Below are positions 55,314 through 64,000 of a stretch of 64,000 nt of DNA, piece after piece (the first letter of the stretch is position 1; every line of letters begins with the position of its first letter). Under the pieces are notes generated by a model that saw only the letters and a program-made list of their open reading frames with translations, did not search any database and was not told the origin of the DNA. The position numbers were made by a program, and so were the translations under genes. Location of the stretch: NCBI GenBank assembly GCA_028564925.1, contig CM053026.1:126229386-126293385 (forward strand), written 5' to 3'. This stretch comes from Lithobates sylvaticus. Its lineage: Eukaryota > Chordata > Amphibia > Anura > Ranidae.

Positions 55314-57219
55314 CTAGAAGACGGACAAAAAAAAAAAATTATATGATGATTATATAATTTCTACTGTTAAAGTGTAAATACATGCATGTCTTTAGTTACA
55401 TATCTGTTATTGTTTACAGTAGAGATGGTCCAAACACCCCCTGTCTCGATTTGTGCCAGAAGTCTCGTACCCGAATGACGAACCCTATCAAAGTCTATGG
55501 GACCTGAACTTGTAAAATCAAAGTCCCCATTTTGAAGGCTTATCTACAAGTTATTGCCCATAAAAAGGGTATGGGGACACGGCTACTGCCCGGGGGGGGG
55601 GGGCATGTTACTGCCCTGGGGGGGGCCCATGTACCAATGCAACAAAAACAACAATTAGATCAATACCGCCATCTCGAAGTGTAGAGGAGAACTGCGTGCA
55701 GAAAAAAAAAATACCCGCTACAAAGGAGAAGGAGCCCAACCATTAGCCACCCCTGGATGTGGTATGGGAGGGAGGAACGGCATGTCTGGGGAAAAAAAAA
55801 AAAAAAGGTAATGGAGCAGGGAGTGTGGCCTCTCAGGACAGCACCTAAGAGTACTTGACTCCCCACTAAGTGTTCCATTGCCGAAGTTAACAAAAACCGA
55901 CGAGCTATGGGGAGAAGCCTCCATTTAAGTTTGGTGGAAGTGGGAAGAGCCACTGTCTCAGGTGCTGAGATGAAAGTTGTTTAGGGAAAACATGTTTTTT
56001 AAAGGAGCAGTCATTTTATTGAGGCTTAAAGTGAATCAAGCCAAAAGTAAAAAAATTCCTTTAATATAGTGCAGTTGGTCTGCCTTGTCCCCTTTGTCTG
56101 CCTGTAAAATGGCACATCTGTAATAAGCTACTCTGGCTGCTGCAGTGGACTGCGTACTAGTGCCAGCTTGGGTCATAGAGGATGAGGAGGACAAGGGTGG
56201 TTAAGTAAGCCAGTCCACGACCTCCTCTACATGGTGGGGCTGGATAGCACAGGAAACATCACTAAACAGAGACAAAAGTGCCCTGCCTGAGGACAGACCA
56301 CTTCCACCTTTGCCTGTGGACATACACTGCTGGCCCCCTCATGGGAACATCCGTCTCCTTGTTGGCCTCCCAGATTTAAAATGTGCGATTGGCTTTTTTC
56401 TTAAATATTTTTTTTAGGGGGTGTGTGTGTGTCCAGCGGCAGTCAGGCATCACTTCAGCCTCTCCCAGCATAAAGAGGGACAGCCGATTACTGGATTGGT
56501 AACTGATTGGATTGACATTTTGGTGTAGAAAATTAAATATCCAGTACACTAAGGTCTTGTAGTAGTTTTATGAAAAAACGCAAACTGCAAGCTTGCCCAC
56601 CTGCCCAGTTTGTCACGGTTTATCCTTACTTAGTGTCCCCTACTTTGTGGGTGGGACTTTTTTTTTTTTTTTTTTTTTACAGGATGGTCAATTTTATTTG
56701 AGCTTTTGAATAGCCTGTACAGCAAACAGATTTACAACTGGTTAATGTTGCCAACTTTATGGGTAGAACATGGTTTTACGCAATTTAAAATAGTCACTAT
56801 TTGATTCCAGTCTTTTTTACTAAGGTTATTGGTTTATGGCTATGGTTTAGGAGTTAAACAAAAGTTCAAACTCAAGTCGAAATCCTAAAGGACAAAACTT
56901 TTTCACATCATTTGTCTGTTACATTAGATTTGTTTAATTAGTGCATTTTGGGATAGGGTTATAGTGGGCATACAGCTTCCCATGTGTCATCTCAAAAGTT
57001 ACCAGTCCTCAGTGAGGCTTTAAATGTTACATATATAGTGGTTTTAAATAAGGGACAAGACATACTAAATAAAAAAACATTTGCCAATATAATTTGCCTC
57101 CAAGACAATTTTGGGCTTTATTGTGAAAAGGATCATTCAAAAGAACTCTGAGCATTGCCAGATGAAACCAAACACATTTAAGCCATATTCCAAATGAAAT
57201 AAAAAAAAATGTATGATAC
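55314..57219. other. acot12 intron a-b, low-complexity and repeat-like sequence
   Basis: It contains poly-G runs (55593-55603, 55619-55626) and a poly-T (56659-56678). The block at 55430-55960 resembles an anuran dispersed repeat, without definable ends. Around 56080-56340 the minus strand carries HHVEEVVDWLT, possibly a degraded transposon fragment; I cannot assign it. Confidence 0.35.
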
Positions 57220-57275
57220 CTGGCCACGCGAATTTTTCTGCGTGCGATGGCTCCACGAAACCGTCTGATGCTGTC
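57220..57275 (-). CDS. acot12: acot12 exon (linker between hotdog 2 and START)
   Basis: Acceptor TTTGTAG (57282-57276) and donor GTATCA (57219-57214) bound 56 nt. The peptide DSIRRFRGAIARRKIRVA plus the first two bases of an arginine codon matches the DDFRRYQGAIARKRIRLGR stretch of ACOT12. The basic, helical linker follows the second hotdog domain, which is encoded further right, outside the window. This is the first exon of the gene, in transcription order, that I can find here. Confidence 0.92.
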
Positions 57276-57470
57276 CTACAAAGATCAGAAGCAGCTTTAG
57301 AAAAGCAAACACTCCATATATCCCAAACATATGGAAAACTGTCGCCTCAATTTCCATAATTTAGCTTTTAAAACTGCTCATATATGATAACTAAAAAACA
57401 TTAATATCACGAATAACAACAATAAAATAAAAATATTTTAATGTCAAAAAGGGTAACCAAGTCTCTACTG

Positions 57471-57695
57471 CTTAAAGTGGAAGTAAACCCCCCTATCGTT
57501 TTCAGCCAAGGAAGCTGCCATCTTTGCCTCTGTTTAATCTTCAACTGCCACAGTGCTGCACATGTGATCCGTTATGACACCAGCCATTGGATGGTTTGAC
57601 TGTTTGGTTGAGAGCACAGCCAATGTGCAGTTAGCATTCACGGCATGCCTTTTTTTTTTTGACTGTTAAATCGATGGGTTTACTTCCACTTTAAG
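57471..57695. mobile_element. hAT-like MITE of the AAAGTGG-end group
   Basis: CTTAAAGTGGAAGTAAACCC and its complement GGGTTTACTTCCACTTTAAG form 20-bp perfect inverted ends. No target duplication is visible. The interior is unrelated to the copy at 11118 apart from the ends. Confidence 0.7.
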
Positions 57696-58899
57696 GTGTA
57701 ACCTCAGCAATTACAAAAATGTGAGAGTACTATGGGGCCTAGCAGAAGAGGAAACCCAGCATTGTCTGGCTGCATAATCTATGTATCCAAGCAGAAACAT
57801 CACTGAGCATGTGTAGTGTATCTATAGACTAAAGCTTTATTACCTTTAAATAGTGTAGGGGATGGGTAAAACCCCATTTCAAGTTATTTTTTGTCATCTG
57901 TGCCCCATTGGGGAGATGTGACAGAAAGTAGGAGGAAATCCCTACACAGTGAGGGGTATTCACTAGAACCAGATGTCCCCTCTGGCACATTACGATTTAC
58001 TGTATATCTGCCTTTATTATACTGTATGTATTGCAATTTGTGGTCAGACTTTGCACCCGAGGGGTAATGGTGTGGGAACAGGCTCATTTTTGGTGTCTGT
58101 CTTTTCTCCTCTTAATGGCATAGTCTCTGCACCCAGCCTTGCCTTGGCGTGCAGATGTACTTTGCCATGTTCCAACACATAATGGCCAGCATCTGTGCTG
58201 ACTTTGCCCTGCATGCATTATGTGCGCATGTGTGGGACAGCTGTTGGCGCAAGACCCAAGGGAGTCAGGGTAGCATCTTTCGTCTCCATTCCCCCAATTT
58301 GGGAATTTGGGGTTGCTGGCAGTTTCATCTCTTGTGGCATCTTAACCCACTGGGGGCATTGTGGTCCACCTTCTAGGGAAAAGCCTTTGTTATCTGCTGG
58401 ATATCATATTCCCTTTGGATAAGTCCCCAGAAAACATTGCTGTGGCTCCTTAAAGGTTTGGTTGGGAAGTCTTTGAAAAGCTTACCCTATATATAACCCA
58501 TCTAGGCGTCATATTTTCTCCCTTTTACCTCCTAGTGAGATTTTAATATCTTAGGGAGACAGCATTTAAAAAAAGGAGGAGATCTGTAGTCACAGCATAC
58601 ACTTTCATTTTACAACATCAGCACTGTAATGTCAATACACTACTTTTTACTTGCAGTTAAGGACTACATGTCCCATGGTACCTTGCTGCCTGCAAGCAGC
58701 ATTTCCTGTACTGACTTCGCCTTCTGAAACTATGACAGAGCAGTGCCCATTTACAGGGCATAGAGAATACAGGTCACAGAGTTCAAGGCGGTAACGGTTT
58801 GGGGATCTTCATTAAGCAAGTTTACAATATCGGTCTGATTTATAGGCATAGACTAGAAATTGAAATACAATAAATAGAAATATAGGATTTTACATTTTG
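57696..58899. other. Intron upstream of exon a, nothing recognised
   Basis: This is acot12 intron sequence. I searched for the exon encoding the end of hotdog domain 2 and found no candidate with splice sites and a matching peptide. Several 67-75-residue frames lie at 57884-58422 without a recognisable domain. Confidence 0.45.
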
Positions 58900-59103
58900 A
58901 ACAAATATGGATTGTTTTTCCAGAGTAGGACAATCTTATATTGAATGCAAATTGATGTTTCCCTTCATTAGAGATCAATGTCCTTATTCATCATTGGCTT
59001 CCTCTGAAGAAGTGGATATCTATTTTCAGGAAACCCTTGAGGATATACACATTCAGTTTTGTTTAAAAATGAAAGTGTTTGTAAAAAGGAAGACATTTTT
59101 TAC
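58900..59103 (+). mobile_element. PLE 3'-end fragment
   Basis: A short non-coding piece with a hammerhead-like motif (58999-59045), followed by GAGGATATACACATTCAGTT, typical in my recollection of anuran PLE 3' ends. It directly abuts the MITE at 59104. The 68-residue frame over it is not a gene. Confidence 0.45.
58999..59045 (+). ncRNA. Hammerhead-ribozyme-like relic
   Basis: The order is CCTC, TGAAGA, stem II AGTGG...CAG, GAAAC, CCTT and GAGG. Stem I CCTC/GAGG is exact and the first box differs from TGATGA by one base. It is one of the two most complete motifs in the set. Confidence 0.5.
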
Positions 59104-59453
59104 CTTAAAGTGATTGTAAAAGGCAGTTTTTTTAATCTCAATGCATTCTTATGTGTGCAGCAGCCCCCCTAATACTTACCTGAGGTCCCTCTAGATCCAG
59201 CAAAGTTGCAGGAGTGTCTCGGCTGCCCGGGACAACCCTTATTGGCAGAGACAGTAGCGGTGAGTCATTGGTTCCCGCTGCTGTCAATGTCAGCTGAATG
59301 CTGTGGGGGCACTCAACAGGAGGGAGGGGCTAGGAGCACTGAAGTGGGACCCAAGAAATAGAGGATCTGGACTGCTCTGTGCAAAACCACTACATAGAGA
59401 AGGCAAGTATAACAGGTTTGTTTTTTTTTGTTTTTTTTTTTAAATCACTTTAG
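59104..59453. mobile_element. hAT-like MITE of the AAAGTGG-end group
   Basis: CTTAAAGTGATTGTAAAA at the left is mirrored by TTTAAATCACTTTAG at the right. The interior is GC-richer with a poly-T block. No clear target duplication is seen. Confidence 0.55.
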
Positions 59454-60639
59454 TGCATTACCTGCATTAAGGTAAAAAGTCCAGAATTTGCAACAACCCC
59501 TCTTCCCCCTTATAGTCAAGAGTCCATTCTCGCTCCAGGGTTGTGCCCATCTGCTGCAGCGCTGGTCTCTCTCCTCCCAGGACAGAGGCAGCAGTGGAAG
59601 CCATTGGCAACTGCTGCTGCCAATCAAATCCTGCAAGGAGGGAGTAGGAGGCGGGGCCGAGCTGTGTGTGTTTAGGAGCAAGCCTGCATGTGTACACTTT
59701 AGCAAGCACCTTGCTATAGTGGTTCACACAGAAGAGGGAGGAGCTAAGAGTATTGGCGCAGCCCCCCCCCCCCCCAGAAGAGGAGGTTTGGGCTGCTCTG
59801 TGCAATTTTTTTTTCCTCTCTAAAAGGGGGGCTTTAAAACTGCTTTTAAAAATTGTAACAAGCCTTACATCAGCTTACATAATTACTAGCACTCCTGTGG
59901 AGGAACAAGTGCATTGGAAGTTTTCTTCTGTGCCCTACAAGTTCCAGAATTTAATGGACCTGAGGAAACTCATTCCTGCCCAACCCCTCTGTTCATCTCA
60001 CCAACCTGTTAGCGGATTGGTGGACATGCTGACATGATCATTCACATGCTTCCTATTCTACCTCAGGAGCATGGGTGTGCACCCCAAAGATCATACACAC
60101 ATGCGCGGTAGGGCAGAGACGCGTGTCTGTAGTTTTTTTTTACAGTTTGTTGGAAGCCCCATTGGTGAAATGGAGAAGGGGAGTGAGGACACAGATTCTC
60201 CCAGTCCCTTTCTCTAAAGCCTCAGCTGCCACAGAGTGGGGCGTTCAGCAGGGGGAATCTGCATTGCACTGGGTGATTAGGGTGTGTCCAGGCACACCCC
60301 ATGTGCACATCTATGCTCAGAAGTGTTAAACAGTGATACACCCATGAATTTTTTGAATGTCTTGAGTTTCAACACAACTTGTCTGTTCCACCCACCTAAT
60401 AGTCATTTGATTGACTCATCATTAGCATTAAATGCTGGGACTTGTAGAGCCCAGGATAGTACTTCCTGTGTACTCGTTCTCCACGAGCTGTTGATATAGA
60501 CAGCCACCATTTGGGTTGGTTAAGGAAAACCATGACACAAATATTAGTTTAAGTGCAAATGTATAGCATTGATTTTGCCAATTTAATAGGTGTGCTATGT
60601 TCACTACAATATTGATTTTAAAACAAAGTTGTCCTAAAC
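59454..60639. other. Intron or upstream sequence, nothing recognised
   Basis: There is a poly-C at 59762-59774 and several overlapping 70-112-residue frames without motifs. No exon of acot12 or another gene could be found. Confidence 0.45.
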
Positions 60640-60735
60640 CAGGGGTGTCAAACTCAATTTCATCGTGGGCCACATCAGCATTATGATTGTCCTCAAAAGG
60701 GCCGGTTGTATCTGTAAGATTATATGTCCAGTGCA
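60640..60735. mobile_element. hAT terminal fragment
   Basis: It opens CAGGGGTGTCAAACTCAATT followed by GGGCCACATCAGCAT and AAAAGGGCCGG, a common vertebrate hAT-type MITE end. The other end is not present, so this is a truncated piece. Confidence 0.55.
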
Positions 60736-61006
60736 TCCCCTCCCCTTATGTAGATGTCAAGAGCCACCCCACCATCAGAAGTTGAGTCCATATATACTCT
60801 TTTCTCACACACAGTGTATGATTTACATATCATGCACTAGCCTCAGACAGGCACATCCTATGTAAAAAGTTTACAATTCACATCCCTCTCCCCTCCAGCT
60901 CTCCCAGGATTGCATGCCTTTACTGTGTTTTGACTGGATGTTTCTCATCATTGGATGCAGTGAACAATCAGCAGACTCTAGACAGACAAGTGATTTAGGT
61001 GACATG

Positions 61007-62631
61007 TACAGTGCCTTGCGAAAGTATTTGGCCCCCTTGAACTTTTCAACATTTTGCCACATTTCAGGCTTCAAAACATAAAGATATAAAATTTTAATTT
61101 TTTGTGACGAATCACCAACAAGTGGGACACAATTGTGAAGTGGAACGAAATCTATTGGATATTTTAAACTTTTTTAGCAAATAAAAAACTGAAAAGTTGT
61201 GCGTGCAAAATTATTCGGCCCCTTTACTTTCAGTGCAGCAAACTCACTCCAGAAGTTCAGCGAGGATCTCTGAATGATCCAATGTTGTCCTAAATGACTG
61301 ATGGTGATAAATAGAATCCACCTGTGTGTAATCAAGTCTCTGTATAAATGCACCTGCTCTGTGATAGTCTCAGGGTTCTGTTGAAAGCGCAGAGAGCATC
61401 ATGAAGACCAAGGAACACACCAGGCAGGTCCGTAATACTGTTGGAGAAGTTTAAAGCCGGATTTGGATACACAAAGATTTCCCAAGCTTTAAACATCCCA
61501 AGGAGCACTGTGCAAGCGATCATTTTAAAATGGGAGTATCAGACCACTGCAAATCTACCAAGACCTGGCTGTCCCTCTAAACTTTCAGCTCAGACAAGGA
61601 GAAGACTGATCAGAGATGCAGCCAAGAGGCCCATGATCACTCTGGATGAACTGCAGAGAACTACAGCTGAGGTGGGGGAGTCTGTCCATAGGACAACAAT
61701 CAGTCGTACACTGCACAAATCTGGCCTTTATGGAAGGAGTGGCAAGAAGAAAGCCATTTCTCAAAGATATCCATAAAAAGTCTTGTCTAAAGTTTGCCAC
61801 AAGCCACCTGGGAGACACACCAAACATGTGGAAGAAGGTGCTCTGGTCCGATGAAACCAAAATCGAACTTTTTGGCCACAATGCAAAACGATATGTTTGG
61901 CGTAAAAGCAACACAGCTCATCACCCTCAACACACCCTCCCCACTGTCAAACATGGTGGTGGCAGCATCATGGTTTGGGCCTGCTTTTCTTCAGCAGGGA
62001 CAGGGAAGATGGTTAAAATTGAGGGGAAGATGGATGCAGCCAAATACAGGACCATTCTGGATGAAAACCTGTTGGAGTCTGCAAAAGACCTGAAAGTGGG
62101 ACGGAGATTTATCTTCCAACAAGACAATGATCCCAAACATACAGCAAAATCTACAAAGGAATGGTTCACAAATAAACGTATCCAGGTGTTAGAATGGCCA
62201 AGTCAAAGTCCAGACCTGAATCCAATCGAGAATCTGTGGAAAGAGCTGAAAAACTGCTGTTCACAAACGCTCTCCATCCAACCTCACTGAGCTCGAGCTG
62301 TTTTGCAAGGAAGAATGGGCAAGAATTTCAGTCTCTCGATGTGAAAAACTGATAGACTGAAAGCGACTTGCAGCTGTAATCGCAGCAAAAGGTGGCTCTA
62401 CAAAGTATTAACGCAAGGGGGCCGAATAATTTTGCACGCCCCACTTTTCATTTTTTTATTAGTTAAAAAAGTTTCAACAATCCAATAGATTTCTTTCCAC
62501 TTCACAATTGTTTCCCACTTGGTGGTGATTCTAATTAAAAATTAAAATGTTATATCTTTATGTTTGAAGCCTGAAATGTGGCAAAAGGTTGAAAAGTTCA
62601 AGGGGGCCGAATACTTTCGCAAGGCACTGTA
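61007..62631 (+). mobile_element. Tc1/mariner element with long terminal inverted repeats
   Basis: It is bounded by TA (61007-61008 and 62630-62631) and the ends CAGTGCCTTGCGAAAGTATT and AATACTTTCGCAAGGCACTG, which are perfect complements. The inverted repeats extend about 200 bp inward, as in IR/DR-type Tc1 elements. Total length is 1625 bp, full size for the family. The transposase gene is present but broken. This is the best-preserved DNA transposon in the window. Confidence 0.93.
61401..62411 (+). pseudogene. Tc1 transposase, three frameshifts and one stop
   Basis: It starts MKTKEHTRQVRNTVG at 61401 and ends AAVIAAKGGSTKY with TAA at 62409-62411, about 336 codons as in intact Tc1 transposases. 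The paired helix-turn-helix reads KAGFGYTKISQALNIPRSTV. The DD34E residues are present: VLWSDETKIELFG, then [20 protein letters not shown], then SPDLNPIENLWKELK. Frame changes fall near 61438, 61738 and 62247, and an in-frame stop lies near 62357 (EKLID then TGA). The enzyme would cut and paste the element at TA sites, but this copy cannot make it. Confidence 0.92.
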
Positions 62632-63279
62632 TGTAGTCAGAGCTGGGCAGAGTAGAAAATCCACTGATCTGATGATAACCTGTCTCAGGCTAGCGCATGA
62701 GATATGTAAATCACCTGTCACTCACAGCAAGGGGGCATTTTTGACAAAGTTTTAGACTTTGTCGAGATTTCTCTAACTGAACAAAAAAAAAAAAGAGGAT
62801 TGCTCAGGCCTCGAGTAAATCTGTGTGGCAAGACTGGGCTCAAATGAAAGGAAATCTTATTCTCTACACATTATGACATCAAAAAATAAATAAAAATATT
62901 TCGGGTTAACATCCACTTTAAATTAGGTACCTCCATTTTAAATCAGATTTTCTTTTTTTTTTTATGAATAAAATGTATTGTGCTGTTTTTGGCTATATGG
63001 TGTTAAGGTTTTTGACTATTAAAAAAAAAAATTAAAAAAGGATTTCATTTTATGGAATACGTCTAATCAAAATAAAAGCGGAGTTCAAGGCAGAGAACAT
63101 TTTCTTATTTCTGTTTAAAAGCGATAGGTTACCCTCTGCCGAGATCCTGTAACACCGCTCTTTACTGTAAATTTTGCACTTTTGTTCACATCGATAGTAC
63201 AGCAATCACTGTACTTCCAGCCTCCCATGACTATGAGAACTGGGGCTTATGCTAGTTCACAGACTACAAGGGGTTCATT
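62632..63279. other. Unassigned, nothing recognised
   Basis: AT-rich, with short A and T runs. The last 14 bp (63266-63279, ACAAGGGGTTCATT) are the left target duplication of the LINE fragment that follows. Confidence 0.5.
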
Positions 63280-63951
63280 ATCTTACTCCCCTCAGGGTTG
63301 CCAGAAACAAAAGGAATCATCCTATTACATGTCCAATGTGCACCCGGAAACAGGGACATTCACCTGATCTGGTCTTGCCCCTAAACTTCAGGACTTCTGG
63401 AAACAAATCGTCTCTTTCCTAGACGATGTTATGGGATCCCCAATGGCACTTGAACCCAAACCTTGCCTTCTTGGGATATTCCCAGATGTCCTGGATAAAT
63501 CTACCCAAACATTTCTGCAGGAAACTTTGTTATCTGCCAGGAAAGTAATAGCTAGGCAATGGATGAGACCTATTCCACCCAAGATAGTGGACTGGAAAAA
63601 GGGAAGTAAATACGACCCTTCCGTATAAAAAAAATAAAAAAAAATAATTGTATACAAAAAAAAAAAAAAAAAAAAAACAACAGGGGATGCCCAACTAAAT
63701 ACAATAAAATCTGGAATAGATGGCTACAAGAAGCGGAAACATGTACCCAAGAAATGTGGAACACTTGAGGATATTAGAATTCCTACGACTGTAATGTATT
63801 GCAATTTACCATTCACGTCAAATTGCCATATGTGAATATGCTAGGGATGTGCAGATATGTTGGATATACTCCATGTACTAGTTGAACCCTGTTATTTTCC
63901 ATGACTGTAAACTGTGCATACATGTTCAATAAAAAACTTTGATGTAAAAAA
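63280..63951 (+). mobile_element. L1/Tx1-type LINE 3' fragment with target duplication
   Basis: A 672-bp, strongly 5'-truncated insertion bracketed by ACAAGGGGTTCATT (63266-63279 and 63952-63965). Its start reads as the C-terminal zinc-like motif and tail of ORF2, across frameshifts: a cysteine pair, IHLIWSCP, then GIFPDVLDKSTQTFLQETLL and SARKVIARQWMRPIPPKIVD. An AATAAAAAACTTTGATGTAA tail ends it. The 3' UTR has poly-A at 63656-63677. It is a different lineage from the 6.5-kb LINE. Confidence 0.85.
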
Positions 63952-64000
63952 ACAAGGGGTTCATTGAATAGACAAGGGGAGATTGAGCAAACCCTGGTGT

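Noticed and set aside
58907-59113. 68-residue frame as a small gene
   Set aside because: It covers a PLE 3'-end fragment with a hammerhead-like motif; no homologous protein recognised.
57696-64000. Upstream acot12 exons (end of hotdog domain 2)
   Set aside because: I looked on the minus strand for a peptide like ITFPRIQPIS ending at a donor and found none; the next exon must lie beyond the window or was missed.
1-64000. tRNA, rRNA or snRNA genes
   Set aside because: No cloverleaf with A and B boxes and no recognisable rRNA or snRNA block was seen on reading both strands; a tRNAscan and Rfam search would settle this.

Overview
The window looks like intronic and flanking DNA of a frog, most likely a ranoid with a large genome. 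The evidence is the mix of repeats: DIRS-type tyrosine-recombinase retrotransposons, Penelope-like elements (PLEs) with GIY-YIG endonuclease ends, an L1/Tx1-type LINE, three Tc1 transposons, and many hAT-, Harbinger- and TTAA-type MITEs. The long simple-sequence runs fit too. The species call is inference.

The one host gene I can support is on the minus strand. Seven exons, at 57220-57275, 55250-55313, 53048-53131, 35079-35212, 12140-12268, 8312-8438 and 7838-7981, have proper splice sites and join in one unbroken frame of 245 codons plus a stop. They encode the linker and the complete C-terminal START lipid-binding domain of acyl-CoA thioesterase 12 (acot12, cytosolic acetyl-CoA hydrolase). 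The upstream exons with the two hotdog thioesterase domains must lie beyond the right edge. Two introns are swollen by insertions: 12269-35078 (22.8 kb) and 35213-53047 (17.8 kb).

Layout, left to right: 1-7837 is the 3' flank of acot12, with a 1-kb TTAA-type MITE, a decayed Tc1 carrying a Harbinger-like MITE, and PLE-derived sequence. 7838-12268 holds the last three exons, a putative solo LTR inside a MITE, and several MITEs. 12419-16728 is a 4.3-kb inverted repeat of two head-to-head PLE 3' halves. 16838-23806 is a minus-strand DIRS fossil with a PLE inside. 24364-25590 is a multiply folded MITE. 26085-27604 is a Tc1. 28509-35030 is a 6.5-kb LINE with a 15-bp target duplication that ends 37 nt from an acot12 splice donor. 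35325-42650 holds MITEs, a PLE scrap, a 2.9-kb hAT-like element with two minisatellites, and a second TTAA repeat. 42808-50555 is a plus-strand DIRS fossil carrying a small hAT MITE and a second 2.9-kb minisatellite-bearing hAT-like element. 50556-64000 holds three acot12 exons, MITEs, a 1.6-kb Tc1 with long terminal inverted repeats, and a short LINE 3' end.

The most interesting signals are four. First, a pair of non-autonomous hAT-like elements of almost equal length each carries the same two minisatellite cores, in swapped order. Second, a series of hammerhead-ribozyme-like relics recurs in PLE sequence. Third, the PLE palindrome and the nested foldback point to template switching. Fourth, a LINE has landed almost on a splice donor of the host gene. 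No tRNA, rRNA or CRISPR was seen.
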